From positions 276,742,250-276,806,249 of the forward strand of contig OY728153.1 of assembly GCA_963277665.1 (NCBI GenBank): 64,000 bases of DNA. The letters run 5' to 3'. Shown here piece after piece: positions 48,901 to 61,203 of the stretch (positions are counted from its first letter, which is position 1; the number at the start of each line of letters is the position of its first letter). Made by a program: the position numbers and the translations under genes. The notes below the pieces were generated by a model. The model worked only from the letters and a program-made list of their open reading frames with translations, had not been told where the DNA came from and made no database searches. The stretch comes from Viscum album (Eukaryota > Streptophyta > Magnoliopsida > Santalales > Viscaceae).

Positions 48901-50850
48901 ATTGAAATTAATGGAAACAATAATCCACTCCATGATGGTCTTGTAAAACCTCCGTACCAAAAACATATCCTCATACAAATATCTTCTAACAACACGGGAA
49001 AAAACAAATCCATGATCCATCGATACCCATCAGAGAATGGTTTTTTTCTTTGGTCACCTCTATAGTTATTTCTCAACTCTCCACCTTTATGGAGTGTGAA
49101 ATATGGTTTTTATATGTGAACTACCAATCAACAATATGCTCTATCTTCAAGAACTATAAAAAATTGTCTTACTATCATGAAAATAGTTTCATGGAAGGAT
49201 ATTCTTCTCGATGTATAGATGTTTCTCAATTATCTTTATACCATATGGAATATGCACTAATTTCTTTATTGGATGGAACAAAAAAGACATGGGACATATT
49301 TAAAAAAATTATTTAAAATAATTCACATGAATCCTCCATCAGTATCCCGATATCTAAGATATTTTCATACACTATTAGAGATTTTCACAGAACCAAATCC
49401 TACCTCATCAAACCACTCAACTCCACACTATTTACCATTAGGTGTTCTAATTTTTCGAAATCTAAATAATATTGTTTTGAATATTTTTATGAACCTAATA
49501 TATCAGTTGAAAACCTCATGAAAACATATTATAAATAATAGTGATAAAAAACTAAAACCACTCAAGAAATATCCACCTCCACTATATAGAAATATTTTCC
49601 CTGTTATGTGATCTTCCACAAAATATCCACTAGATATAGAATAGCGAGGGAAATTTCCCACCAAGGATATCCCTATGTATAATTTCCACCATATATTAAA
49701 ATATGATCCTCATGGGAAAATAACCACTTTCTGAAGGAGTGGAAGATGTTCTCCCAACCTTTTTGAAACCCCTTTATGAAAACAACCTAAGAATGAACAT
49801 TCACAAAATACTAATATGAAAACATTTCCATCACAACCGCATTCACACATGAGAATAGTGTGGGGCCACTTCCATTGATTAATATTGAACAACATCTCCT
49901 TATCTAATAAATATTCATCAACTCTAAAGTTAGTTTCTCATGTGTCTCATCTATTATATGGGTATAAATTCTTATTCTAAAAGCATCAAATATCACACCA
50001 CTAATATTAAACTCAGAACTCATCAAGATCTATGATTTTAACATCAAGAATAATAATACTAATCAATTAATATATATCCAATAATATGTGAGTTTAAATT
50101 AAATATTTTAATCTCATGATAAGATACTATAAAAGTCCATGAATACATAACATGATCCTCTATTAAAGAATAACAAGATGGATTTATCCCATATATTCTA
50201 TTAATCACACAAATTGTGTTTAATATATCCCTGAAAGACACTTAAATTATATCAATGGATTTATATCCCATATATATGTTAGTAAGTCATTGATGTAAAC
50301 CCATGGATAACCCTTAGGATTTATTTTTTCATTACTGTACATTAGCGGGAAGTGGATTAAAATATAGAAATCTAGTGTATAATTTCATTCTTACTATATG
50401 ATAGGTAGTTGAATTACATATATTGAGGGTGTTCTCTTCTCACCACACATGTGGGGATCTGACTCACAACTGGGGGTAGACCTCACTTTATTCACCCAAA
50501 TACATATCACTAAGAAGTACTTTAATTTATGACTAATCCATATTATGGGAGGTACCTAATTTTTTTTTAATTCCATAGGTAAATATCTTTCTAAAATTAA
50601 GATAAAATCACAGTACCCAAAAGAATGAGTAAGAGATGATTTACATCTATGAAAACCCCTAATAGAAATGGGTATAGCTATAGGTTGCAAAAAAAATCTC
50701 TAAATCCCAAGAAGATGATATTGAAGAATAAATCACACACAAACCAACCAATATATAGGTTCCTCAAAATTGGATAAGAATAAAACTCGAAACTACACCC
50801 ATCATATCATGGTTATATTTCTCAACATTAAAACATTTTTATAGATCTAA
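45919..50850. other. Unresolved AT-rich region without supported genes
   Basis: Nearly 5 kb in which I could read no pol, gag, LTR end or host gene on either strand. Open frames are short (up to 88 codons, for example 46694-46942 and 49050-49316), have low-complexity composition and match nothing I know. By position it could be the rest of the left LTR and the interior of the old minus-strand element X, whose right LTR follows. That is inference from layout only. Confidence 0.35.
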
Positions 50851-52505
50851 TAGTAATCATTTAACACCTAATGAAATGACTGACTACAGAATCCCAACAT
50901 CGATGCATTATTTTATTATATTGACATTATTACAAAGAATCAAATCTAGATTGACTGATTAGCTTAGAAGTATTATAAAACAAGAATACATACATGATAC
51001 CCATAACACATTGGGAAATAGATAATAAAATCATAATACACAATAAAAATTAATAAACATCATCCTTGAAAATTATTCAAAGGATTCCTCTTTATAACCT
51101 AGGGAGAGAAAGCATAATAAGGGTGAGCTCAAATGCTCTGTAAGGGTATTTAAAGTGGAATAAATAAGAAATCAATACGAATAATTCAACATAAACTGTT
51201 TAATAATAGATAACAAAATCCATTAAAATAACTAGATAAGACAAAATCAATATGTAAAGGAATGAAACTAAAACCATAATTCATTTAATCAATAAAATGA
51301 GAATGATATGCATCCATATATTTTACCATATGAAACCTTCATTGGTAATAAAAATGGTAACTGAAATATCTATGATGAAAATTAATAATTATTGGATGTT
51401 CTATATAAGGCACATGAGAATCTATACTGTGAAGATCCATCCTTCCTATAGTTTAAATCTACAGGTAGAAACCTGTTTGATTTGGAAAACATAATTTCCT
51501 CATGAGAACCTATCGATGAATCAAGGGGATATATAATGTCCTGGACCCCCATAATTGAATTTCCAAATCATTCTTCATAATGAATAAACAATATTCTTTA
51601 TCAAATACCCATATTGACAAAAATATATAGATTTATCAATAATTCTCCAGTTAATCAAATAAATGTCAAAGTGAAAACCATATGTAAAAATTGTATATGG
51701 TTTGGGAAATAATAATATACATCATAGAAGAATGTGTATATTTAAATGATTATAATAAGGTGATTGTATCAAGATAAAGTTAACAATCACAAATAAAGTG
51801 ATATTTCAAAGATAATCCACTAAAATACTCTTGAGGAGAATAACTATTAATCATTCCAATGTGACCCATACCACCTTGAAACATTTCATTCATAATATCC
51901 ATGAATTAATAAACATAAATTAAAATAATAATATCATAATAATAAATATATTAATGATATCTTTTAAAAGGGTAGTATATACACAATAATAAATTTAATA
52001 TGTGCATAACCATAAACAGTCTCCATGGAATGTAAATTCTGATAAAATCCATTACCTTTCATTTCATTTTGTGTTAATGGACTTTAAACACATGTATAAT
52101 TGTTTTAATAGTGTTAATTACTTATTATAGAACAATATTAATTTTTATAATATCATATAATATTTTCACTATTCTAGTTGTTAATTTCCTAGTTTTTCAA
52201 GTATGTTTTAACATGTCACTTGTTGTTCTTATTTATTTGATCATGGTTTAATCATCTAAATAATTTAAAACATTTTGTAAGTATAATATATATTCAAAAT
52301 ATATGTATTTATAATAATTCATAATATTTGGAGAGAGGAAATGAGATGCACCGTTCAGAGAGACTATAGGTCGTACATACACATAAACGCTACATTCGTT
52401 TATTTTTCACAATAAAATAGTGATATTTAAATGACAAATATGTATAATATAATTATAGTACTATATTAGTGTACCATAATTCACATAGGTTTATTAAAAT
52501 AATAT
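50850..52505 (-). repeat. Old LTR X (minus strand), first piece, related to the E LTR
   Basis: From about 50940 the order of blocks follows the E LTR: 'agtattataaaacaagaa' near 50970 (E 52630), a 'ctctgtaagggtatttaa' block near 51140 (E 52800), and near 52330-52400 the hairpin block (gatgcaccgttcagagagac) of E 53930-54000. Divergence is much larger than between the two E LTRs. Element E sits in it, and it resumes at 62835. Its left boundary is approximate. Confidence 0.7.
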
Positions 52506-52510
52506 ATAAT
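52506..52510. repeat. Target-site duplication of element E, left copy
   Basis: ATAAT, identical to 62830-62834. The unbroken homologous position inside the E LTR itself ('atatataat') contains the motif once. Confidence 0.8.
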
Positions 52511-53931
52511 TATAAGGCCCGGCCTTAAACCTTACTTAATATTGAATTAAATGAATAATTCACATTCAGTATCTTTTCAGGTTTAGAGTTTTAGAGAATT
52601 AGAACATAACTATTACATCTCAAAATATTATAAAGTAGACACTTCTACTAAGTTTCCATAATAAAAAAAACTCTTAAAAAGAAACATGTCTAGTTCCATG
52701 TTTTATATAGCATGAGATTCCCTTGATCCAATCCTTGACCTTATTCCACATTAAGTCCTGTGAAAAACATTTCAAAAAAATTTGGGGTGATCATAAAAAG
52801 CTCAGTAAGGGATACACAAAGAATGAAAACTGTTAGATTTTCAAACATCAAGTAAACCATGTATAGTATATCAAAGTAATACCTTAACCTTCATGAAGTA
52901 GTAAAAACACTTCACTGAATAAAGTATCATTACTTAGCTTTTTGTAACCAAAGGATTACCATAAAACCCATATAAATAACACATAACATATATAAAGGTA
53001 ACTTGGGACATAAACATACTTAAGTAGAATAACCATACGGTCGACTTCCACACATATCACTTAATGGAATAGCCATATAGCCAATTTCCATACATACTTA
53101 ATGGAATAGAAATACGGCCGACTTCCATACCCAATGCATTAGAGGTTATAACGTAACCACCCGTCCTGGTATTCACGGCACCACCCATCATATGGTTTAT
53201 CACGTAACCACCCATCAAATGTCCAAGTACCAATATAAAATCATAAAACATAAAACCAATATAAAGGAATGATAAAATTTCCACATTTCAATCACAATAT
53301 ATCATAATAGAATCCTTTATCAAAACCATTTTCAATACCAATATACATAAAAGAGTATATGGTATTTTTTTATTTTAAAAACATTGCGGCTTGTTGAGGA
53401 AGGAAAAGACCAAATAATACTCATGGCGTCAGAAAAGGTCGTTGTCACCGCGTACATTAAAAAAATTCATTTTTGTTGTTTAGTAAAATGCTTCATAGAA
53501 AAATATTCCTTTTGTATAAAAGTAAAAGTCAAAGGGGTTTATACACCGTATAAAAGAAAGTTGCGTATAAAACAAAATATGCCTCAATGAAAGGAGATTG
53601 AGACGAAGTCCCATACCTCAGGTCCGACTTGACTCGGTCGTTATTTAATCTCCTGAATAATAAACTTGAGTTAATTTCTACTTGTTTAAGAACATTTTTC
53701 AAGTTCATTATTCCTTTTATATCACTTATTTCCATGTCATGAACACTATGTAATTATTTAAGTTAATAACGGTCGTTTTAACGTTCATTGGCACTTGAGT
53801 CAAAAATAAGCCCTTTATAATTACAAGTTTTTCATGTATCCATTATATCCATAATTATAATCATGATGTATATATCATATATATCCAGTATATACATGCA
53901 TTTATAATATTACATAATCATTTAGAGGTAT

Positions 53932-53996
53932 GAAATGAAATGCACCATTAATGGAGACGGTAAGCCATACGTATGCATGAACGCTACTTTCATTTC
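53932..53996 (-). repeat. Inverted-repeat block in the 3' LTR of E
   Basis: Outer arms GAAATGAAA (53932-53940) and TTTCATTTC (53988-53996) are exact complements. The inner arms seen in the other LTR are partly mutated here (CATTAATG facing CATGAACG). Confidence 0.75.
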
Positions 53997-54696
53997 TATT
54001 TCGTATTTTATAGAATGGAATCATAATGATATAAAGGTATATTATAATTACAGTATAATATCATATATAATATCAGAACTCCATCCTTTATACATCCCAC
54101 ATATGGTATTTAACGAATCAAATCACTTTGAGGGGGCAGTAGTCCGCACTTCCTTAAATGAAGATATCGCGTTTACCCATAATGGAAACCATAAAGGTAT
54201 GCCCAAAATGAAAAATACAGAATCTTAAGGAAAAAAGAAACATATTATATATCATATATAAATATAGTGACATCTTAATGGCCACCTTTGAAGGTGTTAA
54301 AAGAATGTTGAACAATCATCGTTTTGGGAGGCATAAATTCACCATCCACAGAAACAGTATGTCCTTTAACCATTAGATGTAGGTGTGTGTAAGTGTAGAT
54401 CAAATCCTTCTTATAACAACATAATAGTATATTGAAGATACTGGAGTTGTTACAAAAGAAATTAATAAAAAGAGTTTAGGGGGTTGGAGAAGCAAAATAA
54501 AACAAAAGGACTCAAGTGAAGACATTACCTTAAAATCAGGTAACTCCCTTTGGTTTGAGGTCAAAGGCTTCCTTGGGATAACTTATTCACAAAGTGAGGC
54601 TTCAAGGAGTAATAGAGGGATGTGGAGAGACAATATGGGCAGGGTTTGGCCGAGCCAAAGGCTTTCAGAGTGTGGGTAAGGAGGTAGAGGTGGGGG

Positions 54697-54707
54697 CCTT
54701 TTATAAG
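54697..54707 (-). promoter_or_regulatory. TATA box in the 3' LTR of E
   Basis: CTTATAAAAGG on the minus strand, about 1.63 kb from the LTR start. It is followed by a C-rich leader and is identical in the other LTR (61193-61203). Confidence 0.7.
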
Positions 54708-56331
54708 AGGAGAGGAGGGGCACTCTTGGAATGTAAAGAAAAGTCACTTTATTTCAAAATGGTATTCATATTTAAGAGGTCCCACATTGAGTTATTTCGA
54801 GGATAAGGTGATAAGGATTATAAATACACTCATACAATAGGTTTTGGACATGTTTTGGTCTTAGATATTACATTATCTTACCATTTTATTTAAATCGTTA
54901 AATAATGAGGTCATCGCTGCATCATCATGATGTCATAAATAATTTAAGTTATTTAAGGTCTAAAAATTATAAAAAAATACTATGATGTTGGAAATCGTTT
55001 TATCTTTCCAATGACTATTTATAGTAAAAACTATGACTTGTATAACCCAATGTAAAAATTGTTTTAGTAAAACATCTCATGTGTGTGTCATTTTTACTTT
55101 AACATTAAATAAAAAGTTATTTATGTCATTTCCCAACCAAAGTGGCTCCATGGGGTCCCGAAGTTGACCCATGTATTTTCTTGGTCGGACATGACACATA
55201 AAATAAGGGTAGGACATGTGTCAAGGTATTTTCAATTTATTATAATATCATTTTTTCCTTAAATTGCACTAATTACCTCTAATCGCGATTAAAAACTTAA
55301 TAAGTTACTATTTACCAAAAAATTATTTTTATCTCATTGAACCACATTCTAAATCTTAATGACAACCATGTATGTCGGATTTTTGAATTTCAAAACACAT
55401 AGGTGGTAAAATTTCATTTAAACGAAAAATCGATTTTTATAAGTACCACTTAGTGGTTTCACTATTCATCAAAAATTGATGTTTTTCAGAAAAATACCAA
55501 AAATTCACCCTAAGATATATTTGATATTCTGAATTCGAAAATGAAGTCCATTTTACAAAATTCTCAACATATAAGTTGCATTAAATAATTTAATAATTAA
55601 TTCCTCCTGTCAGAGCAAATGGAGTGTTTTTATGAAACAATAAGTATCAAAAGATTGACACTAGTTTAAGTCTGATTTCAATGTGAAATTAATTCCAACG
55701 ACCACTATTGGATTTAATGGTAAAAATATTTTCTAATTTCACTTTAAAACCAATTCAAATGATAATATAATCATATAAATAAATTAGATTAAAAAGAGGT
55801 TTTTAATTAAAATACAACATTTTAGACTATTCATTAAAAAATGAACTTTATCGGAAAGAAACCAAAAATTTACACAAAGTAAATTTTGATGTCCCGATTC
55901 TAAAGAAGAGTTATATTTGATCCAATAGAATTTATAATATTTATCAAAACTATATTTAATGATGGTTCGCTATCAAAAGGTGATAAGTGAACCCTTAGTG
56001 AAAATTAGGGTATAAATGCCTAAAATTGAATTCTTTCCGTATTTTAAGCCTTTATCTTTTATTAGGTAAATGTAAAAACATTTAAAAACATATATAATCA
56101 TATTTTAGTTATTTCTATCCATTCCCGCCAATACAACGGCTACGTGTTAACTAACATTTAAAATAATATTATTTTATTACTAGTATGCAACGTAAGTTTT
56201 CAAAGAAACTCATCGTTGCGTATCGAGTATGCTATCGAACGTAGAAACCACTTTAATTAAAATTAATATTTAATTCGTAAATATTAATAAATATGAAAAT
56301 TATTTATTCTTTATTTACCTAGGATGTTACA

Positions 56332-56348
56332 TCCTTCCCCCCTTTTGG
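56332..56348 (-). promoter_or_regulatory. Polypurine tract of element E
   Basis: On the minus strand AAAAGGGGGGAAGGA abuts the 3' LTR start. It is the cleanest polypurine tract in the window. Confidence 0.88.
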
Positions 56349-56378
56349 GAATTGCGTCCTCACAATTTTATTCACTTA

Positions 56379-58028
56379 TCAAAATAAGTGGGGGTATTTA
56401 TCCCTCATAGCATTTTCAGATTCCCACGTTGCCTCTTCAATCACATGGTTTTTCCAAAAAACCTTTACCTGATGAATCACCTTATTCCGTAACACCTGCT
56501 CCCCGTGGTCAAGAATCTGGACTGGTTGTTCCTCATAAGATAGGTTCTCTTCCAGCTAAACTACCTCTGGACTCAAAACATGAGATGGATCTGGCATGTA
56601 CTTTCTCAGCATCGAAACATGAAAAACATTGTGTACCTGAGATAAACTCTGTGGTAAATCCACTCTGTGTGCAACTGATCCAACTCTCTCCAGAATTTCA
56701 TATGTTCCGATGAACCTTGGACTTACCTTTCCTTTCTTACCAAATCGCATCACACTTTTCCATGGAGAAACCTTGAGAAAAACATGATCACCTAACTCGA
56801 AAGATTGATCATTCCTCTGGTTATCCGCATAACTCTTCTGCCTGCTTTGATCTGTTCTCATGTCTTTCTGAATTAACTGAACTTTTTCTGCAATCTCTTC
56901 TACCAATTCTGGTCCCATCAGCTTCCTTTCACCCACTTCATCCCAAAATGCTGGAGGTCGACACCGCTTCCCATATAATGCCTCAAATGGTGCCATCTGT
57001 ATACTGGAATGAAAACTGTTATTATAAGAAAACTCAACCAAAGAAAGATGTTGGTCCCAACTTCCCTGATAATCCATCGAACAACCTCGTAGCATATCCT
57101 CCAAGGTATGAATTGTTCGTTCTGACTGCCCATCTGATTGCGGATGAAAAGTTGTACTAAAATTTAATTCAGTACCCAACGACTTTTGAAGGCCTTTACA
57201 AAAGTTAGAAGTGAACCTGGGATCATGATCAGATACAATGGAGAGGGGAACTCCATGTAACCTTATTATCTCTTTAAGATACAAATGGGAAAGTTGATCT
57301 AGGGAAAAAGTATCTCGTATAGCAAGGAAATGAGCATATTTAGTCGAGCGATCAACAATAACCCAGATTGCATTATTACCTCGAGATGTCCTCGGTAATC
57401 CCACAACAAAGTCCATGGATATGTTTTCCCATTTCCACTCTGGAACTGGTAAAGGCTGAAGCATCCCTTTAGGTAACTTCCACTCTGCTTTAACCTGCTG
57501 ACAAGTCAAACACTTCATAGTAATATCAGCAATATCTCTTTTCATTCCATCCCACCAGTAATACTCCCACAGATCTCTGTACATCTTAGTACTTCCAGGA
57601 TGAACTGAAAACGGAGAACTATGAGCTTCACATAACAACTCTCTCTTAAACTCTGAATCACAAGGCACACACAATCTCATCCCAAATCTAAAAACAAAAT
57701 CACTATCAATGTTGAATTCATGCAACTTACCTTTCTGAACCAGCTCTACCTTTTTCTCCAACTCACTGTCTTGCTTCTGTGCTTGCTTGATTCTGTCTGA
57801 TAGAGAAGATCTCACTAATACCTGAAATAAAACAGAAGGACATCCTGCACCAACAACTTCTATGCCAAATTTCATCAAATCAAAAACCAAATGATCTCGT
57901 TCTAAACATATCATGGTTAATGAAACATTACTTTTTCGACTCAAAGCATCGGCCACTTTATTTTCTTTTCCCAGATGGTAGTGAATTATACAATCATAAT
58001 CCTTGATTAATTCCAGCCATCTCCTCTA
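56379..58028 (-). pseudogene. int: RNase H end, integrase and chromodomain of element E, nearly intact
   Basis: A single frame interrupted only by a TAG at 58028-58026 (inside 'FNLR-RRWLELIKDY' of RNase H) and a TAG at 56558-56556. The open part between them (466 codons from the GTG at 57956) has a complete zinc site: H112, H119, C149 and C152, counting from that GTG codon. The catalytic triad is D182 in 'SMDFVVGLP', D243 in 'VSDHDPRF' and E279 in 'GQSERTIH', giving D-60-D-35-E spacing. 'KVSPRFIGTYEILERVG' is the GPY-like block. After the second stop the same frame gives the chromodomain (EEQPVQILDHGEQVL, then 'VFWKNHVIEEATWESE' and DKYPHLF), ending at 56379. It is the best preserved integrase here. 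Confidence 0.93.
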
Positions 58029-58724
58029 TCTCAGGTTGAATTCTTTCTGAGTGAATATATACTCTAAACTTTTGTGATCAGTATATATTTCACACTTTAC
58101 TCCATACAAATGATGCCTCCAAATTTTTAAAGAGAAAACAATAGAAACTAATTCCAAATCATGTGTAGGGTAAGTTAACTCATGAGTTTTCAACTTACGT
58201 GAAGCATATGAAATAACACGATCATTCTGCATAAGGACACAGCCAAGTCCCCTCAATGAAGCATCACTGTATATTAAAAACTCACCATTCCTGGAAGGAA
58301 TTTCCAAAACTAGATCATTCACCAATCTTGTTTTCAACTCCTGAAAACAATCATCACATTCTTTTGTCCAGATGAACTTAACACCCTTACGAGTTAGCAT
58401 AGTCATTGGACTAGATAACCGTGAAAAATTTTCATCAAACCTTTGGTAGTAACCTGCCAAACCAAGAAAACTATGGATCTCGGTTACATTTGTGGGTCTT
58501 GGCCATTCTTCAACAACTTTTGTTTTAGCAGGATCAACAGTTATGCCATCTTTTGAAACAATGTGACCAAGGAAAGAAATTTCTTGCAACCGAAACTCAC
58601 ACTTGCTAAATTTCCCATGAAATTTATTTTCTTTCAAGGTTTGAAAAATAACCATTAAATGACTTTCATTATCCTCTTTACTTTTATAAAACACCAAAAT
58701 ATCATCAATAAAAACAACCAACAT
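58029..58724 (-). pseudogene. pol: Reverse transcriptase (second half) and RNase H of element E
   Basis: An open frame of 232 codons starting right at the polymerase site ([16 protein letters not shown]). It continues through '[19 protein letters not shown]' and '[11 protein letters not shown]'. RNase H follows with D in '[11 protein letters not shown]', E in 'DLELVSIVF' and D in '[12 protein letters not shown]', so its catalytic set looks complete. Everything before the YxDD site (fingers, the first catalytic Asp, protease, gag) is missing. The frame therefore starts at a deletion point, not a natural start. It continues into the integrase frame apart from one stop. Confidence 0.93.
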
Positions 58725-58991
58725 TTTTCACCTAAGTCAACTGAGCCATCACTACAACAAACTGTTTAGTTTTGATTCTGACCATCTCAGGATACGGATT
58801 TGAAAGGTCATTTCCCTCTGTATGCCTTCCCAGAAAAGATATTCTATTTCCTCTATGAAAAATCAGTCTTATCATAGAAATACCATAGGTGAAGCAACAT
58901 GGTAATCTGTAAATGCTATATCATTTCAATCATACCATAAATTAACTTATAATTTTACACTTTTCTAACTCATAAAGTTGTCTAAACCGAC
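58725..58991 (-). other. Residual leader or gag scrap of element E next to the deletion point
   Basis: About 270 bases between the primer site and the truncated RT. A short frame reads 'PYPEMVRIKTKQFVVVMAQL', which I cannot assign to any domain. Full-length relatives carry about 2.5 kb or more here (leader, gag, protease, first part of RT), so a deletion is inferred near 58725. Confidence 0.6.
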
Positions 58992-59002
58992 CTCTGATAC
59001 CA
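58992..59002 (-). promoter_or_regulatory. Primer-binding site (tRNA-iMet) of element E
   Basis: On the minus strand TGGTATCAGAG, exact over 11 bases, two bases after the 5' LTR end. Confidence 0.9.
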
Positions 59003-60427
59003 ACTCTAAGGCCCCAGCCTTAAACCTTACTTAATATTGAATTAAATGAATAATTCACATTGAGGATATTTTCAGGTTAAGAGTTTTAGAGAATTAGAAC
59101 ATAACTATTACATCTCAAAAGATTATAAAGTAGACAATTCTACTAGGTTTCCATAATAAAAAAAACTCTTAAAAAGAAACATGTCTAGTTCCATGTTTTA
59201 TATAGCATGACATTCCCTTGATCCCATCCTTGACCTTATTCCACATTTTGTCCTGTGAAAAACATTTCAAAAAAACTTGGGGTGAGCATAAAAAGCTCAT
59301 TAAGGGATACACAAAGAATGAAAACTGTTAGTTTTTCAAACATCAAGTAAACCATGTATACTATATCAAAGTAATACCTTCACCTTCATGAAGTAGTAAA
59401 AACTCTTCACTGAATAAAGTATCATTACTTACCTTTTTGTAACCAAAGGATTACCATAAAACCCATATAAAGAACACAAAACATATATAAAGGTAACTTG
59501 GGACATAAACATACTTAAGTGGAATAACCATATGGTAGACCTCCACACATATCACTTAATGGAATAGCCATACGTCCAATTTTCATACATACTTAACGGA
59601 ATAGCCATACGACCGACTTCCATACCCAATGCATTGGAGGTTATAACGTAACCACCCGTCCTGGTATTCACGGCACCACCCATCATATGGTTTATCATGT
59701 AACCACCCATCAAATGTCCAAGTACCAATATAAAATCATAAAACATAATACCAATATTAAGTAATGATAAAATCTCCACATTTCAATCACAATATATCAT
59801 AATAGAATCCTTTATCAAAACCATTTTCAGTACCAAAATACATAAAAGATTATATGGTATTTATTTTATTTTAAAAACATTACGTCTTGTTGAGGAAGCC
59901 AAAGACCAAATAATACTCGTGGCGGTGGAAAAGGTCGTTGTCACCGCGTACATTAAAAAAATTCCTTTTTGTCGTTTAGTAAAATGCTTCGTAGAAAAAG
60001 ATTACTTTTGTATAAAAGTAAATGTCAAAGGGGTTTATACACCGTATAAAAGAAAGTTGTGTATAAAACAAAATATTCCTCAATGAAAGGAGATTGAGAC
60101 GAAGTCCCATACCTCGGGTCCGACTTGAATCGGTCATTCTTTAATCTCCTGAATAATAAACTGGAGTTAATTTCTACTTGTTTAAGAACCTTTTTCATGT
60201 TCATTATTCCTTTTATATCACTTATTTCCATGTCATGAACACTATGTAATTATTTAAGTTAATAACGGTCGTTTTAACGATCATTGGTACTTGAGTAAAA
60301 AATAAGCCCTTTATAATTACAAGTTGTTCATGTATCCATTATATCCAGAATTATAATAATGATGTATATATCATATATATCCAGTATATACATGCATTTA
60401 TAATATTACATAATCATTTAGAGGTAA

Positions 60428-60492
60428 GAAATGAAATGCACCGTTCATGGAGACGGTAAGTCGTACGTACGCATGAACGCTACTTTCATTTC
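60428..60492 (-). repeat. Inverted-repeat block in the 5' LTR of E
   Basis: Two nested exact inverted repeats: outer arms GAAATGAAA (60428-60436) and TTTCATTTC (60484-60492), inner arms CGTTCATG (60442-60449) and CATGAACG (60472-60479). The 22-base centre contains CGTACGTACG. Confidence 0.85.
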
Positions 60493-61192
60493 TATTTTGT
60501 ATTTTATAGAATGGAATCATAATGATATAAAGGTATATTATAATTCCACTATAATATCATATATAATATCATAACTCCATCCTTTATACGTCCCACATAT
60601 GGTATTTAACGAATCAAATCACTTTGAGGGGGCAGTAGTCCGCACTTTCTTAAATGAAGATATCACGTTTACCCACAATGAAAACCATAAAGGTATGCCC
60701 AAAATAAAAAATACAGAATGTTAAGGAAAAAAGAAACATATTATATATCATATATAAATATAGTGACATCTTAATGGCCACCTTTGAAGGTGTTAAAAGA
60801 ATGTTGAACAATCATCGTTTCGGGAGGCATACATTCAACATCCACGGAAACAGTATGTCCTTTAACCATTAGATGTAGGTGTGTGTAATTGTAGCTCAAA
60901 TACTTCTTATAAAAACATTGTAGTATATTTAAGATACTGGAGTTGTTACAAAATAAATGAATAAAAAGAGTTTATGGGGTTGGAGAAGCAAAATAAAACA
61001 AAAGGACTCAAGTGAAGACATTACCTTAAAATCGGGTAACTCCCTTTGGTTTGAGCTCAAAGGCTTCCTTGGGAAGGCTTATTCCCAAAGTGAGGCTTCA
61101 AGGAGTAAGATAGGGATGTGGAGAGCCAAACTGGGCAGGGTTTGGCCGATCCAAAGGCTTTGGGAGTATGGGTAAGGAGGTAGAGGTGGGGG

Positions 61193-61203
61193 CCTTTTAT
61201 AAG
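61193..61203 (-). promoter_or_regulatory. TATA box in the 5' LTR of E
   Basis: CTTATAAAAGG on the minus strand, identical to the other LTR. In this copy it would drive the element transcript. Confidence 0.72.

Larger units (their letters stand above)
52511..56331 (-). repeat. 3' LTR of element E
   Basis: Collinear with 59005-62829. On the minus strand it starts TGTAACATCC and ends GGCCTTATA. It contains a repeated 'cggccgacttccatac' type block (53040-53130), paired 'accacccatca' blocks (53155-53220), a hairpin (53932-53996) and a TATA box. Open frames inside, up to 97 codons (53935-54228), are not genes as far as I can tell. Confidence 0.94.

Noticed and set aside
46694..49521. Open frames of 80-88 codons (46694-46942, 48336-48596, 49050-49316) as possible small host genes
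   Set aside because: No recognisable domain, no splice or promoter context, low-complexity composition, and lengths expected by chance in this many bases.
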